From Brachypterus glaber (lineage: Eukaryota > Arthropoda > Insecta > Coleoptera > Kateretidae): a DNA stretch of 64,000 bases. The notes under the pieces are model-generated. The model saw only the letters and a program-made list of their open reading frames with translations, had not been told where the DNA came from and searched no databases. Shown here in pieces: positions 10,699 through 20,512 of the stretch. Within the stretch, counting starts at the first letter, position 1. Every line of letters begins with the position of its first letter. A program made the translations under genes and the position numbers. The stretch spans positions 3,245,816-3,309,815 of the forward strand of contig OY294052.1 in the NCBI GenBank assembly GCA_958510825.1. The letters are read 5' to 3'.

Positions 10699-12272
10699 CA
10701 CTATTTTTTGCAGGACCAAACATAATTAAGGTAGGTAGATAAAATTAAAATTAAAAACCACGCGTCTAAAATCGGTTGTTTTATTTTCGTAATTTAATCA
10801 AGATGCCTGTAAATTGCGAAAAGTCAGTTTCATGGCTATCGCGATTTCAATTGTTTTTAATATGGTTGACACAAACGTCAAAAAAATGGACGAAGATGAT
10901 AAATTTTAAGTTATGTACAAATTGTTATAACAATGTTATTTTTAAAGGTTTTCTTTGTTAAAATCAAATAGATTGGTTTGAATCAATAATTTATTACAAA
11001 ACATAATCAAACCTAATTTTTGAACAAGCAAAGTACATAGTAAGTATAATATTTTAATATTATCGAGTATTATTAAGGTTGCCGTGATTTTTATTCCTTT
11101 GGGAGAAAAACGGCAAGTTTAGTCCCGAAAATGAAAGCGTAAAATTAGGTTTTAGTCTTGGTCATGCAAAAAACTAATTTAAATAAAGGCTCAAAACAGG
11201 TCAATAATGGTAGTCTATTATAATCGATAAAATGAATGGAATGGTATCCTTTAGCATAAACAGCAGGGACAAATACCAAAATAGCTGTAAAACAATTTGT
11301 CGGTAAATGATTGGTTGATATTTATCGTATTCTAGTGCTTTCAAACTAAAATGAAACGCTAGTAAATTAACAAACATTTGGAGGGAACAGGGAAATAACT
11401 ATCAAAGCATACAAATTCGTTTTTAGAAAATCAATAGAAACAAAAAAAAAATAAAACTTTTTTTTAATTACATAGTAGAAGTGGTGGTAGTAGTAGTAGT
11501 AAAGGTGGGTAAGTTCCAATGCCTGACAAGTAGGCTCAGTGGACCTTTTTGTGTATGTAAGAAGAAAAAAATCCATTCTTTGAAAATTTTTCAGAGGAAA
11601 AATATAAAATTTCTTCGATAAAAACAAGTGACAATCGCTTAAACTAAAAATCGTAAAAATTAATTTCAATTGTGCTGTTCTTGATGTGTAAACCGAATGT
11701 CATAAAAATATAGTCATAAATATGAAGTGGAGAGAAAGTTAAAATATCGTGTGTTGTTTTTATTAAATCACCTCGTATCTCTAAAATGTGATGTATAGAA
11801 AAAAAATTGAAAACGAATTTGAAATCAGCAGAAAAATGGGTCTAGACAGATTATGTCTCGTCAAATATTTGAAAATCATGTCCTTGTTTTAAAAAGCTCT
11901 TGATTTTATAAAATTAACCTTTTGTACAACTTGACTTTGAACGTTGTTTCCCTGTAACCTTGATTCATCCAGTAATGGTTGTTCAAGACAAAGTTTAAAT
12001 CGGTTTAAACTGGCGAGTCCTTTTAAGTAAATGTCAAATTAATTTATCAATACAATGGGTAGAGTCAATACATTTAACACAACAATGCTGTCATTTAATA
12101 CAGGTCAAATGATATTGGTAGCCAGAAACCGTGGGAGGCCACGATCATTGTACCAATAAATTGAAAGCCTGGTTCCAGACCTTATAGGTCAAAATCCCGG
12201 TTTTCATTTTCATTTCATTATTTTATCCCGGTTAATTTAGATCTAAGGCTTTCACGGTTATACATATTTATA
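10699..12272. other. No gene seen
   Basis: The short open frames here (10776-10961 plus, 11367-11669 minus) are AT-biased and not recognised. A short GTA triplet run lies at about 11486-11500. Confidence 0.45.
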
Positions 12273-12446
12273 TAACTAGTAGTTTCAGGTTTTAACCGTG
12301 CTGATTGATTATTACTATCCGACGTTTTATCTCTCAGTACTAGAGACATCTTAATCAGTATCCCTGAAGATGTAACCAGTATTAATAAACGAAACGTTGG
12401 ATAGTAATAATCCATCAACATGGTAAAAACCCGAAACTACTAGTTC
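12273..12446. mobile_element. Palindromic MITE, AACTAGTAGTTTC termini
   Basis: About 55-bp arms: left AACTAGTAGTTTCAGG, then GATTATTACTATCC; the right arm is the complement with a few changes. The 67-residue minus-strand frame lies almost wholly inside it and is a by-product. Confidence 0.75.
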
Positions 12447-12812
12447 TATTTATTCCGGTTGTTTATTAAACTTTTGTCTCCCTCTGCAGAACTTCATTTT
12501 TTATCTAATCTAAATGTAGCGCTGACCATTAACATAAACTATTTTTGACAGGTGGGCAATCGTTTATATTTAGTAAAAAAATCGCCACAATAATTTCCTG
12601 GCCTTACGTAAGGTAAGTTTTGGCTTGAGTTGTAGCTTCAAGAGAGATGCTAATCTGATAGAATATCCAGGACCTAAGATAAGTCTTTGCTTGTGGTATC
12701 CCTACGTGTTAGGGACCATAAATAAAATGACATTAATAAAGTTTAATGTTAATTTATTCAGGGACACGTACAAGGTAGGAACTTGATTGTAAGTTATGAT
12801 TAAATTAAATTT

Positions 12813-13022
12813 TGTAAAATATTTTTATTTAAATGTACTAGAAAAAAAAAATGATTTTTTATATTCGAGATATTTTTCCATTAAATAACAAAAAAAAATA
12901 TTTTAGAAATTTAGCTGTCGTGAAAAATTACAATATATGAGTTACGGCTTTATTGCCTGGGGGTATCGATTTGTAAAGTATTTTTTATTTAAATGTACTA
13001 GAATAAAAATGATTTTTTATAT
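12813..13022 (+). repeat. Pair of direct repeats, 158-bp period
   Basis: A 54-base block starting TTTGTAAAATATTTTTATTT recurs 158 bp later with few differences. It is a local tandem duplication in otherwise unassigned AT-rich DNA (12447-13395). Confidence 0.65.
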
Positions 13023-13403
13023 TCAAAATGTATGTTATGTATTTTAACCTTAATCTTATTAACCTTCAAAAGTTTTTTTTTACTTTATTCTTTTTAAGCA
13101 AAAAAATCACGTAGTCCATAAAAACATAAAAGTTTACGACTCAAATGATAGCAGGTATATATAGTTCTTTAAAAGTTTTATTGCAGAATTAGAGTAATAT
13201 TCATCAGAAGTGTTACTTTTTATCTTAACTAGAAAAAAGTGCCTATAACTGAGAAGGGAATAAGAAAAAGTTTTATCTATTGATTGCGCATTAGGGTAGA
13301 TCAAAAATTATCTATTAACATTGTTAAAAAAATGTATATTTACATAAATAAATAAAAAAGGTGTAAATTTACTGTAATTTTACAAGTAATTTTAATTACG
13401 TCC

Positions 13404-13627
13404 AACGAACTAACAACTCTTCTCTCTAGAATACGCATACCGGTAATATAAAGTATCGTCAACATCTCGGTTTGTTTGTAAACAAATAGTAGGTATATTC
13501 AGGCCTGAACAATAACAATTACCAGTAACTGTTATTGTTGTCTCTGTTAGAACTCTGTTGGCTATGTTTTTTTCAGTTTTTACAAATGAAATGCCTATTC
13601 TAGAGAGAAGAGTTATTAGTTCGTTTG
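13404..13627 (+). mobile_element. hAT-like MITE (CAACGAAC family), copy 2
   Basis: 224 bp with the same TIR and central dyad as the copy at 2.3 kb, minus about 30 bp. It is flanked by the direct 8-bp repeat TTACGTCC (13396-13403 and 13628-13635). Confidence 0.87.
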
Positions 13628-13635
13628 TTACGTCC

Positions 13636-14175
13636 GAAATTAAATTAAAATAACTTTTGTGATGTAAATTTACACGCTGTTTTAAAAGTGTATACAACTT
13701 TTACGAAATGAAATATGTAAAACATTGTATAAGAATTATTTAGACATGAAATAATTTTCACTGAAAGCGAAAAGATTAGCAAACTGATGATTTTTGGCAC
13801 ATTCTATTATCAGTTTCATTAACCTTTATCAAAGGTTATCTGGAAATGTGAGCCCTTTGTTCTGACTAACGATTAACTTAATTATCCACGATTCTAGGTT
13901 ACAAGTTTATCGATTATGTGACACTTATCGTTACAAGAGTTTAACCTGCGATAATAGCTAATGATAAACTTGATGTTTAAAGCTTGACCAATGAACATCA
14001 CTGATAAAAGCTTGTTGCCAATTTTGATGTTTCGTACTCAGACCTGAAAGAGCCCGTTTAAGAGCTCTTAAACGTAAAGGGAAAAGCAAAGGAAAAATCT
14101 GTCATTATGTGATGCGTTTTTCATTTTTTTAAGTGTAATGTGTTGTGCAAAAACTACAACTTGTATAAAAGTTGT
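13636..14175. other. No gene seen; 18-bp palindrome
   Basis: Intergenic DNA downstream of the ARMC1-like gene. A perfect GTTTAAGAGCTCTTAAAC dyad at 14056-14073 is the only feature; its role is unknown. Confidence 0.5.
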
Positions 14176-14181
14176 TTTATT
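14176..14181 (-). promoter_or_regulatory. Candidate distal poly(A) signal
   Basis: AATAAA on the minus strand, about 205 bases after the stop codon of the ARMC1-like gene. It would give a short 3' UTR. AT-rich DNA makes chance matches common. Confidence 0.35.
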
Positions 14182-14354
14182 GCCAGAACGATGCAAAAAA
14201 GTCACTAATTCAAGTTATGAAAATAAAGAATCATTATCAATAACAAAAGCTTGTCTGGCCACGGTGACCATAGTGTTACATTAAATTAAGAAAGTCATAA
14301 GTCCCATTTTTCTAAGAAATTCTTTAATAAAGATATAAAAAAGAAACCAGTAGA

Positions 14355-14360
14355 TTTAAT
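14355..14360 (-). promoter_or_regulatory. Candidate proximal poly(A) signal
   Basis: ATTAAA on the minus strand, only about 25 bases after the stop codon. A second ATTAAA lies about 30 bases further on. Either could serve, but none has independent support. Confidence 0.3.
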
Positions 14361-14385
14361 TAAAATATAAATCATAAAATTGATT

Positions 14386-15174
14386 TTACCAGTAAAAAGA
14401 TTCGTTCCAAAAATTTACAACAGAATTTAACATATTGGATCCAGTCGTAATAACTTTCTTAGAAACGGTTCTTAAAGACTTGGTTTTTGGACTTAATATT
14501 TCCTCTTCCACATATTCCAGATAACTTTTACTCAACTGTGCGGTTTTTAAAACATCACAAAATTCCTCTGTTCCATGTTTCTTGTTTCTAGTGACAATCA
14601 AACATTTTAATTTGCAGTTATTTTGGACCTTTTTTATAACATCTTCTATTACTGTTTTAGGACAAATTCTTATCGTACATCGTTTTAAATCCAAATCAGT
14701 CAAAAAAGATATTATTCCTTTAATTTTAAGGAGAGTATTTTCGAAATCATATCTGTTTTCCTCCGTCAAATCGCTAATGTACAAAAGGTACACTGTATTT
14801 TTCTTTTCAGTGTTTTTATTTTTGCTTCTTGTATTGTATGCAGGAGGTGCATTATTTCTTAATATTTCTGTCATTTCTATGGCTTTTAAATAAAAATTTT
14901 CGTTCGAATTTCTCATTCTTATGGAAACGGCATCAATAGCCTCATAAATTCCAAAAGTAGATAATAAATCCAATCGTACTGCTTCATTAGCAACAAAATA
15001 TTCCAAAATATCTAAACATAAACCTACAATGTCCATATTATTTTCTTCCAACATAACAGCAGCGTAAAGAATTACAGTTTTATTCTTTAATAAAAATAAG
15101 TGATTGGATTCATCAGAACAAAGTTCTTTATATTCTTTTAACTTGTTTATTATTTCGGTTTTAGTTTCGCGCAT
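14386..15174 (-). CDS. ARMC1: ARMC1-like protein (armadillo repeat-containing protein 1)
   Basis: A single uninterrupted frame of 262 codons, close to the roughly 280 residues of vertebrate ARMC1. Residues 1-107 are leucine-rich and helical, as expected of an armadillo-type domain. A lysine-rich linker follows (about 112-126). Residues 127-197 have the strand-helix-strand-strand-helix order of an HMA-like fold, with LLKIKGIISF (148-157) and KRCTIRI (164-170), which closely resemble vertebrate ARMC1. There is no CxxC metal-binding motif. The extreme C-terminus, SFYW (259-262), is the same as in vertebrate ARMC1. From knowledge of the family, ARMC1 is found in the cytosol and at mitochondria, associates with the MICOS/MIB complex through DNAJC11, and affects mitochondrial distribution. 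The start has A at -3, and an in-frame TGA (15199-15201) lies 24 bases upstream, so the frame is complete. The vertebrate gene has introns; this one has none in the coding region. No poly(A) tract follows. It is either an intron-poor native gene or an old retrocopy. Assignment rests on eye comparison from memory. Confidence 0.87.
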   Translation of the reverse strand: MRETKTEIINKLKEYKELCSDESNHLFLLKNKTVILYAAVMLEENNMDIVGLCLDILEYFVANEAVRLDLLSTFGIYEAIDAVSIRMRNSNENFYLKAIEMTEILRNNAPPAYNTRSKNKNTEKKNTVYLLYISDLTEENRYDFENTLLKIKGIISFLTDLDLKRCTIRICPKTVIEDVIKKVQNNCKLKCLIVTRNKKHGTEEFCDVLKTAQLSKSYLEYVEEEILSPKTKSLRTVSKKVITTGSNMLNSVVNFWNESFYW

Positions 15175-15201
15175 TTTTTTGACGCTATGACTTGCCTGTC
15201 A

Positions 15202-15290
15202 AAAAAATTAATAAATAAAACTATAGTCTGTCCAATTATGCAAGATAGTAGTTTAAAATTCCCGCGATTTTTAAGCTACATCATTGGTTA
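15202..15290 (-). promoter_or_regulatory. Putative promoter region of the ARMC1-like gene
   Basis: Sequence just upstream of the minus-strand start. A CCAAT pentamer (ATTGG on plus, 15283-15287) lies about 110 bases before the ATG, near a short GC-richer CCCGCGAT stretch. No convincing TATA box. Confidence 0.25.
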
Positions 15291-15542
15291 AAAACTCGTA
15301 CCTTTTAACATATAAAATATTGTCACATTTTTTGTCTATGACAAGGATTGGCGGTCGTTAAAGCTAATAAAAGAAGAGAAAGTTACATAAAAAAATGTTA
15401 TTTTGTATGGTATTGAAAAAGGTACTTTTTTGGTTTATTCTTCATACACTCACACTAAATTAGCATATTCTACATATTGTACAAACGTAAATTATATTGA
15501 ACACAAGGAAAACGTCAAATTTTTAGGTTACAATTACAACTT

Positions 15543-15663
15543 AAGGCCTATCCAGAGGCTCGCATAACAACCATTACAAGATACATGACGACACATCAAG
15601 CCAATCCTGGCATCGCATTCTTATGTACTATGCTTGTTATGCGAGTCTTTGGTTAGGCTCCTT
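15543..15663. mobile_element. MITE, CTCGCATAACAA arms
   Basis: Left arm AAGGCCTATCCAGAGGCTCG and right complement pair over about 32 bases around a 55-base centre. It lies about 370 bp upstream of the ARMC1-like start. No target duplication is clear. Confidence 0.65.
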
Positions 15664-16439
15664 CCATGAAAACAGTACCGAAATCCGTTAAATTTTTGAT
15701 ACACTACGATTTATGCATAATTACGCCATTTATGCGCTCTGTGGTGTAAAACGGGCCGCGTCCCTTACTATCTTGCACAATGCCTTAATATGACGTTTTG
15801 CTGTCAAGAATAAGAGTGGATACATTAATTAAAATCTCGGGAAATGGCAAACCCGCAAACATATTTTTAGCCTTTTTCTGGATATACCATGTTTCTCTTC
15901 TAGTTATACAAAATACATTACTTAAACGTTTCCTAATTTCAATGATTAAACCATACCAAGGTCCTTCTAGAACGTAAGTACACATATTAAGACTTGATTT
16001 TAGAGTAATTTGAGATATGCTAGGTCATTAAATTTCATCCATGGATCGAGCGTCATTAATTTCTGTTCGATTCATTTCGGATTATTCTGTCCTATAGGCC
16101 TATTTGATTTTGGACATTTATTCTAAACATATTTTGTCTTAGGCTCATTAATTATAGTTAAATCGTATATTATAGGATGTATTCTAACAGCTTTGAATTT
16201 TTAGGATAAGCTATTATAATAAGCTTAAAGCTAGCTAGCATAGCATTACGCTAAAAAAATTGTGTGAATCATGGCGCGAAATAGGTTTTTCGCATTTTAA
16301 GAAGTAGTCGGGCTCCACTGCATCTCGCCTGAAAAAAATCCTTTAAAGAATTGAGATGTAATGATTTTATTATAAATTTGAACTCAAATGGTATTTGGAA
16401 TAAATGCCAAATAGAATGCTCCTAATAATCAGAAATATA
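15664..16439. other. No recognised gene
   Basis: A 66-codon minus-strand frame (15785-15985) has a more mixed residue composition than most nearby frames but was not recognised. It could be a decayed exon or chance. Confidence 0.35.
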
Positions 16440-17284
16440 CCGGGTGTTTTTTGTTAACCTGAAACTTTCAAATATCTCAAATACTATGCATTTTAGAAAA
16501 AAAAGGTCAAACAAAAATTATTTATTTTAATGGGGGAAACAAAATGGCGTATTTATTTTTTACGGATATTTACGTTTTCAAGGTCATTTTAAGGTCAACT
16601 TTGTTTTTTTAATGGAAGCATATATTTTTTTACTGTTATTTAATTCTCCTCAAAAAAATAAAAATCTTTTGTAAGAAACTTTTTTGACTTTTAGTTGCAG
16701 ATATAACACAGCCATACAAAATTAAAAACGTTGCATTTCCGACGGACTTGACTAGTCAATTCCTATGTATTTTGAGCCACTGAATCAGAATCTGAGGTCG
16801 AAATTTAAAAGTTAGCTCTCATTTTCAATACAACCTCAAAAAACATATCATATCATTGCGAAAAGTATGTTTTTTGAGGTTATGTTGAAAATGGGAGCTA
16901 ACTTTTAAATTCCGACCTCAGATTCGGATTCAGCGGCTCAAAATACAGAGGAATTGACTAGTCAAGTTCGTTGGAGATGCAACTTTTTTAATTTTGTGTG
17001 GCTGTGTTATCTCTGCTAAAAGTCCGATCAAAAAAAGATTTTCACAAAAGATTTTTATTTTGTTGAGGGGAATTAAATTAAAACAGTAAAAAAAATATAT
17101 GTTTGTATTTAAAAAAAAACAAGTTTACCTTGAAATGACCTTGAAAACGTAAATATCCGTAAAAAATATATACGCCATTTTATTTCCCCCATTAAAATAA
17201 ACAACTTTTGTCCCACACTTTTTTTTCTAAAATGAATAGTTTTCGAGATATTTGAAAGTTTCAGGTTAAAAAAAAAACACCCGG
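16440..17284. mobile_element. 845-bp foldback element, CCGGGTGTTTT ends, TA target
   Basis: The arms are about 415 bp each, so the whole element is a near-complete inverted repeat with a loop around 16850-16865. It starts CCGGGTGTTTTTTGTTAACC, ends with the complement, and is bracketed by TA (16438-16439 and 17285-17286). This fits a Tc1/mariner-type MITE. It has no coding capacity. The CCGGGTGT end is shared with the element at 19545. Confidence 0.8.
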
Positions 17285-17829
17285 TATACCTATTTTAAAT
17301 CTTTAATCGCTGCTATAGTTTTGTTAATTAGGCAAAAAACATATCATATCATTACGAAAAGTATGTTTTTTGAGGTTATGTTGAAAATGGGAGCTAACTT
17401 TTAAATTCCGACCTCAGATTCGGATTCAGCTGCTCAAAATACAGAGGAATTGACTAGTCAAGTTCGTTGGAGATGCAACTTTTTTAATTTTGTGTGGCTG
17501 TGTTATCTCTGCTAAAAGTCCGATCAAAAAAAGATTTTCACAAAAGATTTTTATTTTGTTGAGGGGAATTAAATTAAAACAGTAAAAAAAATATATGTTT
17601 GTATTTAAAAAAAAAAACAAGTTTACCTTGAAATGACCTTGAAAACGTAAATATCCGTAAAAAATATATACGCCATTTTATTTCCCCCATTAAAATAAAC
17701 AACTTTTGTCCCACACTTTTTTTTCTAAAATGAATAGTTTTCGAGATATTTGAAAGTTTCAGGTTAAAAAAAAAAACACCCGGTATACCTATTTTAAATC
17801 TTTAATCGCTGCTATAGTTTTGTTAATTA
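16837..17829 (+). repeat. Tandem duplication of the foldback right arm
   Basis: Unit 1 (16837-17330) and unit 2 (17333-17829) are almost identical; the differences seen are a few substitutions and A-run length changes. Each unit runs from CAAAAAACATATCATATC through the right arm and about 45 bases of unique flank (TTTAATCGCTGCTATAG). The flank is duplicated too, so this was a DNA-level duplication and not a second transposition. Confidence 0.85.
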
Positions 17830-18084
17830 AGCTTGTATACAGTTTGTATATTCAGATTAATTTATACCTAGAAATAATCACTGTTAAATTTTAGCAAAAG
17901 CTAGCTTCGTTTTATTAATTGTATTCAGGAAAGTATATGATATATTCTGAGGGATTAATTTAACCCAATGAACTACAACTACGGATGGTCTGAGACCGAA
18001 ACCTGCCGTCTATACCTGGATGCATCAGATAAAGCCAAACTAATCCTATGCATCTTCAATAGGGAATTTTTAAAAACACAAATT

Positions 18085-18085
<1 letters not shown>
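17830..18085. other. No gene seen
   Basis: Short unassigned stretch between the foldback and the LINE tail. Confidence 0.45.
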
Positions 18086-18138
<53 letters not shown>

Positions 18139-18590
18139 GTCTTTATTGCCCAACAGAATAATTCAATAACAGGACAATTTCATTTCATAATAACAAATAT
18201 AAATAAAAATATTAAGTAACAAAAATAAATTAAAAAAATTAAAAATAGAAATTAACCTAAATCTTAAATACCTAAATTTACGCTTCATTTTTTTTTAAAC
18301 GGAACTGAGTTTTTCAAAAAATATATCACAATTTATACTATAAGTATTAACATTATCACACATGACATAAATTGGGGACTTCAATAATAAATTTGTTCTT
18401 GGGATTGGCAGCGAAAAAGAATCAGTCGCATTCAGTCGGGGAACTAAAAAATCAATTTTTCCTAGCAATAAATTACAATCAATAAGATTGTGAATTATTC
18501 TGTAAAAAATAGAGATAGTTGATAGTATTCTTCGATTTTCAAGCGATTGGACTGAGAATAATAATTTTCCTTTCATGTCGTAAAAAAATA
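18086..18590 (-). mobile_element. 5'-truncated LINE (non-LTR retrotransposon) 3' end
   Basis: Read on the minus strand: C-terminal reverse-transcriptase-ORF sequence, a stop, a 3' UTR of about 155 bases ending GGGCAATAAAGACT, then an (ATT)n tail (18086-18138). A poly(A)-signal-like end followed by a short tandem tail is usual for CR1/Jockey-group LINEs. The 5' end is lost, as in most LINE copies. Confidence 0.75.
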
Positions 18591-18594
18591 TCAT
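18295..18594 (-). pseudogene. LINE reverse transcriptase ORF, C-terminal fragment
   Basis: A 99-residue open frame matches the pattern at the extreme C-terminus of insect LINE ORF2 proteins: SLENRR near residue 17, then hydrophobic helices with FYRIIHNLIDC, then FLVPR, PRTN and SPIYVMCDN spacing, ending a few residues after DIFF. The palm and finger domains and the endonuclease are absent because of 5' truncation; a TAG lies a few codons upstream. It cannot make an active enzyme. Clade (CR1, Jockey or similar) is not resolved. Confidence 0.7.
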
Positions 18595-19304
18595 AAGAAA
18601 TTTCTGTGCAAAATTCTAGCTCAAAAAAAAATGAAATTAGGGACCCATTTGAAAATAATACAAATAATTAAAAAATTTGCAAAATGAAAAAATATAAACC
18701 TTACTTAATTTCAAAATTAAAAACTCAATCATTATATTTTTTTCCAGATTTCAAATAAATTGGGAGGGGGCTAATGTTATTATTTTGAGCCTGAAATTGG
18801 CACATAATCTTCATCCATTGAACAAAAAAAAATAAAATTAAGTAGATCCATGCCAAATTTCGTTTGTTTAAGCTGAAATTTTGCACATTTAAATTTATGC
18901 ATTTTTCACATTATGGTAAAAGCCAGATAAAGATTTTAAAAAATCGTGCCTTCTAAAAAATATATAATCTTCAATTTTTTATCAAAAGATCGTGTTTTTC
19001 GAATTACCCTAATTTGCAAAGCCAGGCACACCAACATTTCAAAATTTTAGGTATTATACTGAATTTACGTACTTAATTAGATAAATCCACAGTCAGATTG
19101 ACTTATAGAGCAATGGGTTTAAATCATACACTGAAAAAAAAAGCCAACGAGCAACTATTTCAAATCTATCTGTCTATGTATCTATCTGTCTATCCAATTA
19201 TCTAGTAATACAAACTACATAGAAGTGTTACAAACATGGTTGGATTATGCAATCAGATTTTTGATTGTACCAACCATGGGTGGACCATCTAGATAGATTG
19301 ACAT
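18591..19304. other. No gene seen; small dyad near 19236-19276
   Basis: Repeat-like AT-rich sequence with recurring GCAAAATTTC-type phrases. The CATGGTTGGATTATGC / GATTGTACCAACCATG dyad and a GTCTATCTATCTGTC tract (about 19168-19195) suggest a decayed element. Confidence 0.4.
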
Positions 19305-19905
19305 TAACATGTTTGTTTAACCTCGTTCTATTCCATTTAATTAAGCATCCCCTAAGTACAGGACTTGTGTGGGCTAGTATTAGAGGGAACCACCGGCTTT
19401 AACTGACTTTCTAGCCAATTTTTAGGGGGGCTCTGTTTTACCGGTCACCTTCGCCATATTTAAATTATTAATAAACGGAAAAAGGCAATCGGTCTGGGTG
19501 AGAATTGAACTCACGCTAGCCTGCGAGTTAAGTAAATATCTATACCGGGTGTCCCAACTCTATTTACCCAGCGATTTTCTCGAAAACTAAAAGAGTTAAT
19601 CAAGTTCTGCGAAAACCATCTTAAATAATATACAGTCCAATAGAGAATTTTACTTGCTTTAAAATGATGTATCACACGACCCCCTTTTCATTAAAAAAAA
19701 TCCCCCCATGCCCCATGCCCACATTTTAATAGCTGAAAGTATCAAATATATGCTAAAAGATAGTTTAAGTTGTCTTATTTAAAATGGTTTTCTCAGAACT
19801 TGATTATCTCTTTTAGTTTACGAGAAAATCGCTGGGAAAATAGAGTTGGGACACCCGATATATAATAATGAGTCAGATGCCTTAACACGTTCGGATAGTT
19901 CCTCC
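19305..19905 (-). mobile_element. tRNA-derived SINE, copy 4, split by a MITE
   Basis: Body and tail occupy 19305-19544. The tRNA-like head then breaks off inside its anticodon-arm region and resumes at about 19861-19905, where the minus strand reads GGAGGAACTATCC ... GTTAAGGCAT, as in copy 2. The break is filled by the 314-bp CCGGGTGT element. Confidence 0.8.
19545..19858. mobile_element. CCGGGTGTCCCAACTC MITE inserted in a SINE
   Basis: Arms of about 90 bp: the left starts CCGGGTGTCCCAACTC and continues to GCGATTTTCTCG; the right ends with the near complement. TA lies on both sides (19543-19544 and 19859-19860). This is a mariner-type MITE, and its insertion postdates the SINE. Confidence 0.82.
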
Positions 19906-20389
19906 ATAAAATGGTTGGTTCAGCCAAAGTTTCGGATTTAATAACCAGATTTCTATGTTTTTCAACTTCAACATCCACAAAAAACTAATAGTTTTAACTT
20001 TTGTTGTTAGGGAAACTGAACTTGCATTTTTTATGAGTGCCAGTGTATGTAATTTATTACCACAGCTACACGACACAAAAAACCATAAAGACAAAAATAA
20101 TAGGTAGTTTTAAGTTATCTATGTTCTAATAGTAAACTTTAGTACATTTTTACTTTAATTTTATAATTATTCTACATTTTAGAATATGTTTTAAGTCTTT
20201 AATTATAATTTAAAATTACTAGTTACTTTTTTGCAATTGCATATAAAGGCTTAGTTCTGCACTTTGTGTACATTGTGTGTTGCTATTTCGATGCCTAGGG
20301 GTGAGCCACATGACCCCCCATGATGGCCATGACTTTTATTAAGCAACTAACCTAGTTTATTTTAAGCCCAAATTGAACCATATATAAAA
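19906..20389. other. No gene seen
   Basis: Unassigned. Two overlapping minus-strand frames here are not recognised and run into repeat sequence. Confidence 0.4.
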
Positions 20390-20512
20390 AAGGCGATATA
20401 TAGTTTCGCCATCTATGAGGTATAACCAAAAGCCAAAAAACAGGCTAGATATGAATTCATTTCTAACCTTGGTTAAAAATTATAGATTTTGCAACTTTTT
20501 ATAAGGGGCTTG
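20390..20512 (+). repeat. Dispersed repeat H, copy 1
   Basis: Matches 52480-52632 in inverted orientation, including TTTCGCCATCTATGAGG, GGTATAACCAAAAGC, TTTCTAACCTTGG and ATAGATTTTGCAACTTTT. The other copy has about 30 extra bases in the middle. Class unknown. Confidence 0.7.

Noticed and set aside
12218..12421. A 67-codon minus-strand gene
   Set aside because: It lies almost wholly in a palindromic MITE.
14582..14893. Plus-strand frame of 103 codons
   Set aside because: It is antisense to the ARMC1-like gene, with the AT-driven hydrophobic composition of a shadow frame.
17968..18219. A protein with a poly-isoleucine run
   Set aside because: It is the translated (AAT)n tail of a LINE fragment on the other strand.
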